Shown here: positions 8,171 through 16,766 of the stretch, piece after piece
Numbering within the stretch: the first letter of the stretch is position 1
How the letters are laid out: each line of letters starts with the position of its first letter
Assembly: GCF_025517535.1 (NCBI RefSeq)
Contig: NZ_JAOPKC010000001.1
Location: 496,001 to 560,000 of the forward strand
Direction of reading: 5' to 3'
Length of the DNA stretch: 64,000 nt
Source: Halapricum hydrolyticum
Lineage (GTDB): Archaea > Halobacteriota > Halobacteria > Halobacteriales > Haloarculaceae
The notes under the pieces: model-generated
What the model was told of the DNA's origin: nothing
The model's database searches: none
The model's input: only the letters and a program-made list of their open reading frames with translations
Translations under genes and position numbers: made by a program

Positions 8171-8203
8171 CCCATTCGCTCGACACCGGCGCGGGTGGGG
8201 CCG

Positions 8204-8614
8204 CTAGGACAGTTCCTCTTCGAGGTAGTTCAGTTGCGCTTCGAGTTCCTTGCGGCGCTGGCGCTGTACGACCGTCGCGTCGAGGATAGATCCGCCGGGT
8301 GCGTCGAGCGCGAACTCGGTTTCGGCGGTCACCTCGGTCTCCCCGTCCTGTTCGGAGAGTGCGTACGTCGTCGTCATGGACTCGAAGTTCCCCTCGGTCT
8401 GCTCGTAGGCCAGGGCCGCCTCGTCGTCCTCGTACACCTCAAGCGTCAGTGAGATCCGCAACAACCCCAGCGCTTTCGAGATCTCCAGTCGATCGCCTTC
8501 GACGTCGACCTCGTCGAATCCCGACGCTCGCATGAACGGCTCGAGATCCGCGAGCACGTCTTCGATCTCTTCGGGCGGTGCCTCGATCGTGCGTGTGACG
8601 GTGACGGACTCCAT
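8204..8614 (-). CDS. SRPBCC-fold (polyketide cyclase/CoxG-like) protein
   Basis: 136 residues starting MESVTVTRTIEAPPEE, typical of the START/SRPBCC ligand-binding fold, with alternating beta strands and a C-terminal helix of Arg/Glu repeats. No catalytic residues can be named. It follows the DUF2249 gene by 37 bases in the same direction and probably shares its hypoxia-box promoter. A role in lipid or small-ligand binding during anaerobic growth is inferred from context only. Confidence 0.65.
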   Translation of the reverse strand: MESVTVTRTIEAPPEEIEDVLADLEPFMRASGFDEVDVEGDRLEISKALGLLRISLTLEVYEDDEAALAYEQTEGNFESMTTTYALSEQDGETEVTAETEFALDAPGGSILDATVVQRQRRKELEAQLNYLEEELS

Positions 8615-8651
8615 AGCTGTGATTGGACGCTGACAGCGTTTCAAGCTGCGG

Positions 8652-8885
8652 TTACTGTTTCGGGAGTTTCGCGACGAACGTCCGCTCGTCGCGCTGTTCG
8701 ACCTCGTAACCCTCCGCGTCGAAGGTCTCGACTTCAGCCCGGAATTCGTAGAACAGCGGTTTCGGCTCGTGGTCGTTGAGGATCGTCAGTACGTCACCGC
8801 TGTCGAGCGACTCGAAGGCGTTGTGGATCTTCGGATGGCGCTGTGGCGGCGGAACGTCCCTGAGATCGAGCTCGGTTTCGGCCAT
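8652..8885 (-). CDS. DUF2249 domain protein
   Basis: 77 residues: ELDLRDVPPPQRHPKIHNAF...LNDHEPKPLFYEF, the compact SirA/TusA-like DUF2249 fold. The His in NDHEPKPL and the HPKI segment are conserved family features. These proteins are frequent near denitrification genes of haloarchaea; a redox or metal/sulfur transfer role is suspected, not shown. The start follows a perfect NarO-type box by 38 bases, the same distance as for the CGCGG-type gene. Confidence 0.8.
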   Translation of the reverse strand: MAETELDLRDVPPPQRHPKIHNAFESLDSGDVLTILNDHEPKPLFYEFRAEVETFDAEGYEVEQRDERTFVAKLPKQ

Positions 8886-8923
8886 GGTCGGTACTCTCTT
8901 CGCCAGCAGCGAGTGTCTTCGCG

Positions 8924-8935
8924 CGAACGTGTTCG
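8924..8935. promoter_or_regulatory. NarO-type inverted repeat CGAACGTGTTCG
   Basis: Identical 12-mer to that at 8159-8170 and at the same distance from its gene (ATG at 8885, minus strand). Confidence 0.65.
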
Positions 8936-8985
8936 GGGACGACGTATCGTCCCGTCCCGTTTCGAACCGGTGGGGACTAGTGTCC

Positions 8986-8997
8986 CGAACACGTTCG
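8986..8997. promoter_or_regulatory. NarO-type inverted repeat CGAACACGTTCG
   Basis: Perfect palindrome ending 8 bases before the ATG of the bat-type regulator at 9006. That position would fit repression of the regulator rather than activation, or a second upstream site for the divergent DUF2249 operon, 50 bases from the 8924-8935 box. Confidence 0.55.
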
Positions 8998-9005
8998 ATC
9001 GGGTA

Positions 9006-9644
9006 ATGCCACGGGCGAAGCTCACGCTGACAGTGCCACGGGAGGTGTGGCTGGGCGAACTCACCCGACTGTATCCGGACGCGACGTTCAGAGTGCTCGC
9101 GGCCCTGAGCGACGACGTCGACGCCGGCGTCGGGCTCGCGGAGGTGATCGCCGAGGACACCGCTGCAGTCCTCTCGAAGATGGCGAGCTACGAGGACGTG
9201 ACCGACATCGACCGCCTGCAGGAGGAGGACGGCAAGGTACTGATCCGGTTTCGGACGACGATGCCGCTGTTGCTCTTTCCGGCCCGTGATTCGGGGATCC
9301 CGCTGGAGATGCCCTTCGAGATCGGCGACGGCGAGGCCGTCTGGGAACTGACGGCTCCGCAGGATCGGCTGTCGGCACTCGGCGAGCAGCTGGACCAGTT
9401 CGACATCAGCTACACTGTCGATTACATCCGCCAGCACGTCGCCGAAGAACCGCTGTTGACCGATCGCCAGCGTCGCCTCGTCGTCGAGGCCGTCGACGCC
9501 GGGTACTACGACACACCCCGGGAGAGTTCGCTGACCGAGCTGGCCGACCGTCTAGACATCGCGAAATCGACCGCGAGCGAGACCCTCCATCGCGCCGAAG
9601 AGCAGATCGTCAAGGAGTACGTCACCCAGCTGGAATCCGAATAG
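9006..9644 (+). CDS. Bat-type (HTH_10) transcription regulator without cysteines
   Basis: 212 residues. The N-terminal ~150 residues form the bacterioopsin-activator-type sensor region. The last 55 residues are the HTH_10 domain (LLTDRQRRLVVEAVDAGYYDTP...LADRLDIAKSTASETL). Unlike the NarO-like protein at 3602 it has no cysteine, so it cannot use the same redox sensing. It is head-to-head with the DUF2249 operon across a region holding two NarO-type boxes, so it is a likely second-tier regulator. The start follows TAATG at 9006. Confidence 0.8.
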   Translation: MPRAKLTLTVPREVWLGELTRLYPDATFRVLAALSDDVDAGVGLAEVIAEDTAAVLSKMASYEDVTDIDRLQEEDGKVLIRFRTTMPLLLFPARDSGIPLEMPFEIGDGEAVWELTAPQDRLSALGEQLDQFDISYTVDYIRQHVAEEPLLTDRQRRLVVEAVDAGYYDTPRESSLTELADRLDIAKSTASETLHRAEEQIVKEYVTQLESE

Positions 9645-9652
9645 CGGACCCC

Positions 9653-10693
9653 TTACTTTCCTTCCGTGGCCGACTCCGGACGCGGGACGGTCACGTCTGT
9701 CAGTTGCGATTCAATCTCCTCGCGTCGCCGTTCGAACTCGCCGGGGAGGACGAGTCGCTCGCCGAGCGAGTCGAGCGGTTCGTCGCTGGTGTAGCCCGGA
9801 TCGCTGGTCGCCAGCTCGAAGAGCACGCCGCCGAATTCCCGGAAATACACCGACCGAAACCAGTGGCGGTCGATCTGCCGGGTCGGGTTCAGTCCCGCTT
9901 CCCGGACGGCCGCCCGCATCGCCATCTGGTCGTCGTCGGTCGGCGTCTGGAACGCGACGTGATGGACTGTCCCGTGGCCCTGTCGCCCCCGATCGGTCGA
10001 CCGGACGAGATCCACGTACGTCCCGACGGGTCCGGACCCAGCGAAGCGCCGTCGCTCTCTTTCGGGACCGCCACTTTCAGACGTGACCGGTCCAAGTTCG
10101 TCCATCCCCATCGTCCGGAGGAGTTCGGCCGTCGGATCGGGATCGGACAGCCACAGCGTTACCGAGTGAAAGCCCCGAATCGCCGCGTCCTCGGGGACGA
10201 AGGCCGTCCACGGGACGGTCGGATCGTCTTCGGGAATCGGGACGGCGACCAGTTCGAGCGCCAGCCCGTCGGGATCGCGAAACGGCAGTACGGTTTCGGC
10301 GTGGCGGGCTCCGTCGTTCGCCCTTGCTGTGCTGTCTTCCGGCCTCTCGACGACGCGCTCGAACCGGTCGTCGTAGTCGACGCCGTACTCCTCGAAGCGC
10401 GCCTCCCAGTAGTCGAGGCTGCCCTCGGGGACCCGAAACGCCGTTCGAGCGGCCTGTCCGGCACCGGCCTGACCCTGGGGGAGATCGCGCCACGGGAAAA
10501 ACGTCATGCTCGTGCCGGGCGTGCCCTCGGCGTCGGCGAAGAAGAAGTGGTACGTGCCGGGGTCGTCCTGGTTGATCGACCGCTTGACCAGCCGCAGGCC
10601 GAGCGTCTCGACCCAGAAGTCGAGGTTCCCCTGGGGATCGCTGGCGATGCAGGTGACGTGATGGATGCCGGGCGTCGGAGTCGGATCGGTCAT
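9653..10693 (-). CDS. VOC-family ring-cleaving dioxygenase
   Basis: 346 residues built from two vicinal-oxygen-chelate modules: IHHVTCIASDPQGNLDFW at the N-terminus and RGFHSVTLWLSDP near residue 165. Metal ligands would be His in IHHVT, His in VHHVAFQ and a Glu near the C-terminus (GGVLFEL). The motif MTFFPWRDLPQG is typical of the MhqO-like hydroquinone/catechol dioxygenases. Converges with the bat-type regulator (8-base gap). Probably detoxifies quinols or aromatic compounds; substrate unknown. Confidence 0.82.
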   Translation of the reverse strand: MTDPTPTPGIHHVTCIASDPQGNLDFWVETLGLRLVKRSINQDDPGTYHFFFADAEGTPGTSMTFFPWRDLPQGQAGAGQAARTAFRVPEGSLDYWEARFEEYGVDYDDRFERVVERPEDSTARANDGARHAETVLPFRDPDGLALELVAVPIPEDDPTVPWTAFVPEDAAIRGFHSVTLWLSDPDPTAELLRTMGMDELGPVTSESGGPERERRRFAGSGPVGTYVDLVRSTDRGRQGHGTVHHVAFQTPTDDDQMAMRAAVREAGLNPTRQIDRHWFRSVYFREFGGVLFELATSDPGYTSDEPLDSLGERLVLPGEFERRREEIESQLTDVTVPRPESATEGK

Positions 10694-10806
10694 CAGCGAG
10701 CGTAGGGGTCGGACGAACTTGAATTCGTGCTGACGTGCGTGTCACCGGGGGGTATATTGTAGGAATGGCGGACTGACCCGGTGTCGGGGCGTCGATCACG
10801 CCGGGA

Positions 10807-11865
10807 CTATCGTGGTGAGACGGCCTCGCCGTCGGCACTGGAGCGGTAGATCGCCTCCACGAGTCGCTGGATTGTCAGTGCCTGTTTGACCGTGTTTCGC
10901 TCCGGCGGCTCGCCGGTCGCGACGGCCTCGAAGAACGCCTGCTGCTCGGCCGCGTGCCCGTCGTAGTCGGCAGTCTCGACAGTCGTCGTGCGGTGGTGAT
11001 CGACGCCGTGACCGACCGACTCGTACAGCGTCAGTTCGCCGTTCATATCGAGGTACGCCCCGCCGTCGGTCCCGCGGAGTCGGAAGGCCTTCTCGTCGGT
11101 GCGGTTGGCGGCCCACGCAACATCCAGCGAGATTGTCGCGTCGTCGGCGGTTCGTAGCTGCGCCGTGACCGAGTCCTCGACGCTGACGGTACCGTCCTCG
11201 CCGCCCCAGCCCTCGACGTCGACGTAGTCCTCGCGCTGTCCGAACGTCGATCGCGCGACGCCGCTGACTTCCTCGATATCGGGGAACGAAAGCACCGAGA
11301 GCACGAGATCGAGAGCGTGGACGCCGATGTCGATCAGCGCACCGCCGCCGGCGACGTCAGCGTCGGTGAACCACGTCCCCTTGCCGGGAACGCCCCGGCG
11401 ACGGACGTAGGTCGCGTCGACGTGCTGGATCGACCCGAAGAAGTCGTCGGCGCGGTAGGCCGCCAGCGCTTCGGCACGCGGGTCGAACCGGTTGTGAAAG
11501 CCGACCATGCAGATTTCGTCGGCCTCCTGTGCTGCGGTCGCGATCCGCTCGGCGCTCTCGAGCGTGTGTGCGAGTGGCTTCTCGACGAGTACCGAACGAC
11601 CGGCCCGTAACGCACCGACGGCATACTCCTCGTGGTAGGCGTTCGGCGTCGTCACGATGACCGCATCGACCGCGTCGTAGAAGCTGGTCCGGTCGGTGTA
11701 GGTGTCGATTCCGTATTCGGCCTCGAAACGCTGGCGCGCGGACGGGTCGACGTCCAGCCCGGCGACCAGTTCGGCGTCGTTTTCGCGGACGAGTTCGGCG
11801 TGATAGGCCCCGATACCGCCGAGGCCGACGATCCCGACGCGTGGTGTGGTACTGCTATTCACCAT
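10807..11865 (-). CDS. Gfo/Idh/MocA-family NAD(P)-dependent sugar oxidoreductase
   Basis: 352 residues. Rossmann motif GIVGLGGIGAYHAEL at residues 11-25; EKPLAHT carries the family Lys of the EKP motif; the C-terminal substrate domain includes DIGVHALDLVL with the catalytic His. Oxidises or reduces a sugar or inositol-type substrate in the cytoplasm. It is 64 bases downstream of the TrmB-type regulator and AKR gene on the same strand, which suggests carbohydrate metabolism; exact substrate unknown. Confidence 0.85.
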   Translation of the reverse strand: MVNSSTTPRVGIVGLGGIGAYHAELVRENDAELVAGLDVDPSARQRFEAEYGIDTYTDRTSFYDAVDAVIVTTPNAYHEEYAVGALRAGRSVLVEKPLAHTLESAERIATAAQEADEICMVGFHNRFDPRAEALAAYRADDFFGSIQHVDATYVRRRGVPGKGTWFTDADVAGGGALIDIGVHALDLVLSVLSFPDIEEVSGVARSTFGQREDYVDVEGWGGEDGTVSVEDSVTAQLRTADDATISLDVAWAANRTDEKAFRLRGTDGGAYLDMNGELTLYESVGHGVDHHRTTTVETADYDGHAAEQQAFFEAVATGEPPERNTVKQALTIQRLVEAIYRSSADGEAVSPR

Positions 11866-11929
11866 GTCCTAACCGGACGAACGGACAGCGTCAAAGGTGT
11901 GTTGGTCTGCCACCCGCAGTCGATGACAG

Positions 11930-13033
11930 CTACTCGTAGGTGACGCCTTCGAGGACGATCTTGGTCGCCTCGTAGTCCTCGATGACGGAACCCCAGCCGC
12001 CGACGTCGACGGTCCCGTCGTCGGTCTCGATAGTGATCGTGGCCTGTCCGCCCAGATAGAGGAACGGCGCGTCCGTCCCCGCGGCTTCCAGACTCGGGTA
12101 CGAGACGTCGACGATCTTGCCGTCGAAGGACACCGTCGAACCGGACTCGACTTCGAGACCCTCGACGCTGACAGAGAGCGTCGCGCCGTCCTCCAGCAGC
12201 GGCCAGACGTCCCGGATGCACTGACGGATGTTGACGTACGTCCGCGGGAGCGAGTCGTCGGTGTCCTCGACCAGCGGCTCCGTCGACTCCCAGAGTCCAG
12301 CCATGAAGAACCAGTGGAAGACGTACGCGTGGGTCCGGTCCTCGACGATGATTCCGTAGCGGTTCGCCGAGAGGACGTGTGGGGCGAAGCAAGTCGAGGT
12401 CCGGTCGACGAGCGCGATAAACGGCATCGGAATCGCCCGGTATCGGACCTGTGTCGCGACGCTATCCAGTTCTTCTTTCGGAGGGAGCGATTCGCCTTCT
12501 TCCAGGTACAGTGCGAGCCTGATGTGGACGCCGTTCTCGTGGGCCGCTTTGAGCGCCGGACGGAGGCGCTCGTACTGCTCGCGATCGGCGGCGACCTGGA
12601 CCTGGTTTACTGCCTCCCTGATCTTCGTCTCAGCTTTGTCCAGAACCGTGTCCATCCGCTTGACGAAACTCACGGTATGGGAGTCCATCGTCGGCGCTTC
12701 CCAGCGATCTTCGATCTCGTCGGCGGCCTGCTCGAACCGATCCGCACGCTCGCGGAGGTCTTCGAGCACCGAATCCGGACTGTAGGCCCTGGCGTGGAGG
12801 CTGTCCTGCTCGTAGGTCTCGATGTAGCCGTGTTTTTCCAGATCCCGGAGGACGTCGTAGATCCGTGGATCCGGGACGTCACTCTTTTCGGCGATGTCGG
12901 TGGCCGACGCGGAGCCGAGTTCGAGGATGGTCACGTACGCGTCGGCCTGGTACGGCGAGAGGCCGGCGTCTTCGAGTACCGTCGTCAGCGTGGACGTATC
13001 CATTGTTGTCATCGATCCAGTGTCCGTCGTCAT
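11930..13033 (-). CDS. TrmB-family sugar-sensing transcription regulator
   Basis: 367 residues. N-terminal winged helix (LEDAGLSPYQADAYVTILEL...DVPDPRIYDVLRDLEKHGYIE), a coiled linker (residues ~75-105) and a C-terminal TrmB sugar-binding domain. Binding of di- or oligosaccharides normally changes DNA binding. The ATG at 13033 overlaps the AKR stop (ATGA); another Met lies seven residues later. It sits beside five GH13 genes whose promoters share a palindrome that is also present upstream of this operon, so it is the best candidate for the cluster regulator. Confidence 0.82.
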   Translation of the reverse strand: MTTDTGSMTTMDTSTLTTVLEDAGLSPYQADAYVTILELGSASATDIAEKSDVPDPRIYDVLRDLEKHGYIETYEQDSLHARAYSPDSVLEDLRERADRFEQAADEIEDRWEAPTMDSHTVSFVKRMDTVLDKAETKIREAVNQVQVAADREQYERLRPALKAAHENGVHIRLALYLEEGESLPPKEELDSVATQVRYRAIPMPFIALVDRTSTCFAPHVLSANRYGIIVEDRTHAYVFHWFFMAGLWESTEPLVEDTDDSLPRTYVNIRQCIRDVWPLLEDGATLSVSVEGLEVESGSTVSFDGKIVDVSYPSLEAAGTDAPFLYLGGQATITIETDDGTVDVGGWGSVIEDYEATKIVLEGVTYE

Positions 13034-14025
13034 CGATCCTTCCCTGGCTGTGGCCACTGCGGGAACTTCGGCTCGGCGATCCGCTCTACTTCCTCGTCGG
13101 TCAGCTCGATATCGACGGCGGCGACGTTCTCTTCGAGGTGATCGAGCCGTCGGGGGCCGATTATCGGTGCGGTGACGACGTCCTGTTCGAGCAGCCACGC
13201 GAGGCTGACCTGCGCCGGCGTCGCGTCTTTCTGTTCGGCGATGTCCCGAATCTCGTCCAGGACGTCCCAGTTCTCCTCGGTGAAGCGATTCTGGGTGTAC
13301 TCGTCGGTCGCAGCCCGCAAGTCTTCGCCCGGCTCATCGTCGCGTTCGTACTTGCCGGTGAGGAATCCGCCGGCCAGCGGCGACCACGGAATCACGCCGA
13401 TGTCTTCCTCGGCACAGATCGGCAGCAGGTTCGCCTCCTCGTGGCGATCGACGGCGTTGTACTCCGGCTGCATCGAGACGAACCGTTCGTAGCCCTCGAT
13501 GTCGGCGGTGTACAGCGCTTTCGAGAACTGCCAGCCCGCCATCGTCGAGGCCCCGATGTACCGAACCAGGCCTTCGTCGACGAGATACGTCAATGCAGAC
13601 AGCGTCTCTTCGACGGGCGTTTCCTCGTCCCAGCGGTGGATCTGATAGAGATCGATGTAGTCGACGCCCAGCCGATCCAGACTGGCGTGGGCCTGATCGA
13701 TGACGTGCTTGCGCGAGAGTCCCTGTCCGTTGGGGCCGTCGTGCATCTCCCCGAAGACCTTCGTCGCGATCACCAGCTCGTCCCGGCGATGGCTGGCGAT
13801 GGCTTCGCCGACGATTTCCTCGCTTTCACCTGTCGAATAGACGTTCGCGGTGTCCAGAAAGTTGATCCCGAGGTCGATCGCTCTGTCGATGATCTCGAAG
13901 CTCTGCTCGCGATCGTCGATCATCCACTCGGCCTCACTGCCGAAGTTCATACAGCCGAGGGCGAGTTGGGACACCTCCAGACCGGTCGATCCGAGCGTCG
14001 TGTATGGTACCACGTCACTGTCCAT
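13030..14025 (-). CDS. Aldo/keto reductase
   Basis: 331 residues, (beta/alpha)8 NADPH-dependent reductase. The catalytic Asp and Tyr lie in INFLDTANVYSTGESE; the Lys in LVIATKVFG and His in YQIHRWDEE complete the tetrad. The C-terminal segment holds the cofactor-binding IIGPRRLDHLEEN. First gene of an operon with the TrmB-type regulator, with stop and start overlapping. The promoter contains TATTTTAA and a palindrome of the cluster operator type directly before the ATG. Confidence 0.88.
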   Translation of the reverse strand: MDSDVVPYTTLGSTGLEVSQLALGCMNFGSEAEWMIDDREQSFEIIDRAIDLGINFLDTANVYSTGESEEIVGEAIASHRRDELVIATKVFGEMHDGPNGQGLSRKHVIDQAHASLDRLGVDYIDLYQIHRWDEETPVEETLSALTYLVDEGLVRYIGASTMAGWQFSKALYTADIEGYERFVSMQPEYNAVDRHEEANLLPICAEEDIGVIPWSPLAGGFLTGKYERDDEPGEDLRAATDEYTQNRFTEENWDVLDEIRDIAEQKDATPAQVSLAWLLEQDVVTAPIIGPRRLDHLEENVAAVDIELTDEEVERIAEPKFPQWPQPGKDR

Positions 14026-14034
14026 GATCGTATA

Positions 14035-14052
14035 TTTTAATCGACGTTGTAA
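14035..14052. promoter_or_regulatory. Cluster operator, AKR-trmB promoter copy
   Basis: On the minus strand TTACAAC-GTCG-ATTAAAA: left arm perfect, right arm 4 of 7 against the consensus TTACAAC-N4-GTTGTAA. It lies 10 bases before the AKR ATG and would allow autoregulation. Confidence 0.5.
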
Positions 14053-14169
14053 AAATCTGCTGTGTGTCTGCTAGCTTGAACAATCCGTCGAGAGCTACAC
14101 GGTGACACGACGACCTTCACGGGGTCTCGATCGAGAAGGGGATCGAAGCGAGACCGTCGCCACTACAGT

Positions 14170-14218
14170 TGGGTGGGGGTTTCGAAAGGGTGTGGTGGGG
14201 GTGGGGGGTGGGGGTGGC
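14170..14218 (+). repeat. G-rich tract with quadruplex potential, in the AKR-GH13 intergenic region
   Basis: Within the 323-base gap 14026-14348 the plus strand carries runs of three to six G separated by one to a few bases (GGGTGGGGG, GGGTGTGG, TGGGGGTGGGGGG). The gap also holds two operator-like palindromes (14035 and 14280). No gene is seen; frames crossing it are Pro/Arg-rich without coding character. Confidence 0.55.
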
Positions 14219-14279
14219 CCGTGAGGGCACCCAGGAGAGAGAACGTCGTCACGACGGGGTACCCACGGGCTACCAGGAG

Positions 14280-14297
14280 TTACAACTCTGATTGTAA
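14280..14297. promoter_or_regulatory. Cluster operator, orphan copy
   Basis: TTACAAC-TCTG-ATTGTAA, 13 of 14 arm positions match the consensus, but it lies 255 bases upstream of the AKR start and 50 bases beyond the GH13 stop, so it faces no obvious start codon. Confidence 0.5.
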
Positions 14298-14348
14298 AAA
14301 TCGTTTCGATATCGAGCGGAAGGTGCGAATCCGATATCGGGCGTGTGA

Positions 14349-16763
14349 CTACGGCTGGCGGGTCCAGACGACGGCCTGGCCGTTGTCGAGTGCGACTTCC
14401 TGCAGGTCGGGATCGACACCCGGGGCGACCAGGGCGGGCTCCCAGCCCGAACCGGGAATCGCATCGTCGAGCGCCGTCGGTCCGACGGTCGTTTCGGGCC
14501 CTTCCATGTTCCCGACGAACAGGATCTGTTCGTCGCCATCGGGCGACCCCCGGAAGCCGTAGTAGACGACGGTCCCGTCGACCGGGTGGACGTAGTCGAA
14601 CACCTCGTCGCCGTCGACGTCGATGTCCTCCAACAGCCACGGCCGCTCCTGGCGGAACTGCCGGACGCGGTGCATGAACGCAGCACGATCGTCGTCGAGC
14701 GTGTCTAGCCAGTGTGAGAGGTTCGCGAACTCGTTGACGTCAGCCATCCAGGCCTCGCCGAAGCGTTCGAGGTCCGCTGCAGTCACTGCCTTCCCCGAAA
14801 GTGGGGATCCGAGCGCCTCGATGGTCGCCGCCATGTCCTCCAGCTCCCAGTCGGTGGCCTCGCCGACGTCGTGGAGGACGTGGACGAACTGGTCCAGGTC
14901 GTCGCGGTCGTTGACCCCCATCGCCTTCAGACGCCCGAAGAACCGGTCGTCGTCGTACAACTCGGCGGGGACGTGCCAATCGAGGAAGTTGTCCTCTTCG
15001 GCGACGACTTTGACGTTCCACTCGTCGTCGGTATCACGCATGAACGACCAGGGCGCGTGGGCGTTCGCATTGAGGAAGTCCATCGGCACGCCCGGCAACA
15101 GACAGTGCAACAGCATGTTCGTCGAGGGCTGGTCGTAGGCCTCGTCGATGATCTCGGGGCCGTCCTCACCCAGATAGGGGTTGATCGGATCCTCTTCCCA
15201 GCCCTTCGGGAGCGGCTGCTGGGTCCCCCGGCGCAGCGTGTCGTGGTTCGCGACGCCGGTGATCCAGTTGCTGCCGAAGTCCGCGACCTCGAAGACGCGC
15301 CACCACTTGCTCGCCCAAAAGGTCAGCAGGGCGGGCTTGTTGTGCGCGAAGGTGATCGGCGACCACTGGAAGCTGTGGGGGTGCTGTTTGATGAGTTCCC
15401 GATAGGTCGAAGCCAGTTCCCAGTCCCCGCGGGGCCAGGGCCGACCGTCCTCGTAGATCATCCAGGGTCGGTACTCGGTCCCGGCGACCTCCTGTGTGAC
15501 CTCGTCCATCTCCGCGAGGAACTCGTCGTCGTGGAACAACTCGTCCGGGCCGGGGTCGTAGTACTTGAAGTCCTGTGCGCCGTCGACGCGGATGCCGTCG
15601 GCGCCGAAATCCATCTTCCGGCGCTGCAGATCCAGCACGATTGCCCGGACGACCGGATGCAGGTAGTCCAGTTCGAGCCCGTACATTCCCGGCCCCTCGA
15701 TGAACGTCTCGTCGAGCAGTTCGTCTGCCCGACCTTCGGCGTGGCCGAGCGCGATGTCGAAGACGATCCGGATCGGCTCGGGCAGGTTGTGACACGCGGC
15801 GATGAAATCGACCAGTTCGTGTGGCCGGCCGGTCTCCAGGATCGCGGGGTTCGGGGCCGAGAACGCCCGGATGACGATGTCGTAGCCCCAGTTGATCAGG
15901 TCGGGCTGTTCGGCGACGAACTCGACCGTCTCGCCTCCTTCGAGCGCGACGCGATCGCCCTCGACCGACCAGAAGTCGTGGTTCTCGCGGTGCTCGGTGA
16001 TCGGCTCGACCGGCATCAGCTGGATCGCGTCGTAGCCCAGGTGGATCCGTTCGCCCGCCGTCAGGTCCTCGTCGCTCCGGAGCTTCTCGCCGATCCGTTC
16101 GTATCGCCGTGCGAGCCCGCCGAGCGAGCCGCTTTCAGTCGCCGTGCCGGGATGGACTTCGACCATGCTCGTCGCCGGGTCGACTCGCGGGAGCCCGTCG
16201 TCTTCGGTCGTGGGGATCGGTTCCTCGTCGGTGCCGAACTGTTCGAAGTATTCCCGATCGTCACGCTCGGCGTCGAGCGTGTCGAGATCGATCAGTTCCG
16301 CGGGCCCGAACACGCCGAACGGCACCGAGTACGCCATCGGATCCTGTACGGTGTGCCACTCGCCGTCCTGGCGGTAGACGAGCTGGTAGAGCGATCCGAA
16401 CTGCTCGCGCGTCCCCGGAGTCATGCCCTCGACGACGGCCCAGTGATACTCGCCCTCCCGGTAGATCGGCAACCGATCGCGGCGGACCTCGATCCGCTGT
16501 TGATCGACGCCGTCTTCGAACACCTGCACGTCCTCTGTCGGCGTCAGTACCTCCAGATACACGTCCTCGTGGGGCACGCCCGCCTCGACGATCTCCGGCG
16601 TCCAGAACCCGACCTCGGTGACGCCGTCCTCGTAGTGTGCGCCCAGCCGGGCGACGATCTCTTTGGCTGCCTCGAAGTCGTCTTCGTGACGGTCGCGACA
16701 GTCTCGGTGCCACTCGCAGAGGGCCTCTGTGGCGTCTTCGAGCAAGGTGACTTCGGTGGTCAT
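14349..16763 (-). CDS. GH13 alpha-amylase-family enzyme, glucosylglycerol-hydrolase-like
   Basis: 804 residues, longer than ordinary glucosidases. An N-terminal ~230-residue non-catalytic region precedes a GH13 barrel. The nucleophile Asp is in GADGIRVDGAQDF, the acid Glu in MIYEDGRPWPRG, the third Asp in GVANHDTLRRG. The overall length and the barrel motifs resemble GghA-type glucosylglycerol hydrolases rather than maltases; I am moderately confident of GH13, less of the substrate. ATG at 16763 chosen because a perfect 20-base palindrome lies 3 bases upstream and would otherwise be coding. Confidence 0.72.
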   Translation of the reverse strand: MTTEVTLLEDATEALCEWHRDCRDRHEDDFEAAKEIVARLGAHYEDGVTEVGFWTPEIVEAGVPHEDVYLEVLTPTEDVQVFEDGVDQQRIEVRRDRLPIYREGEYHWAVVEGMTPGTREQFGSLYQLVYRQDGEWHTVQDPMAYSVPFGVFGPAELIDLDTLDAERDDREYFEQFGTDEEPIPTTEDDGLPRVDPATSMVEVHPGTATESGSLGGLARRYERIGEKLRSDEDLTAGERIHLGYDAIQLMPVEPITEHRENHDFWSVEGDRVALEGGETVEFVAEQPDLINWGYDIVIRAFSAPNPAILETGRPHELVDFIAACHNLPEPIRIVFDIALGHAEGRADELLDETFIEGPGMYGLELDYLHPVVRAIVLDLQRRKMDFGADGIRVDGAQDFKYYDPGPDELFHDDEFLAEMDEVTQEVAGTEYRPWMIYEDGRPWPRGDWELASTYRELIKQHPHSFQWSPITFAHNKPALLTFWASKWWRVFEVADFGSNWITGVANHDTLRRGTQQPLPKGWEEDPINPYLGEDGPEIIDEAYDQPSTNMLLHCLLPGVPMDFLNANAHAPWSFMRDTDDEWNVKVVAEEDNFLDWHVPAELYDDDRFFGRLKAMGVNDRDDLDQFVHVLHDVGEATDWELEDMAATIEALGSPLSGKAVTAADLERFGEAWMADVNEFANLSHWLDTLDDDRAAFMHRVRQFRQERPWLLEDIDVDGDEVFDYVHPVDGTVVYYGFRGSPDGDEQILFVGNMEGPETTVGPTALDDAIPGSGWEPALVAPGVDPDLQEVALDNGQAVVWTRQP

Positions 16764-16766
16764 GCT

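Noticed and set aside
8120..8186. Longer start (8186) for the CGCGG-type protein
   Set aside because: It would put a perfect hypoxia box within the gene; the spacing to 8120 equals that at the DUF2249 gene.
13033..13198. N-terminal extension of the TrmB-type regulator
   Set aside because: The 55 extra residues are Arg-rich and lie inside the AKR gene in another frame; the ATGA overlap at 13033 is a better start.
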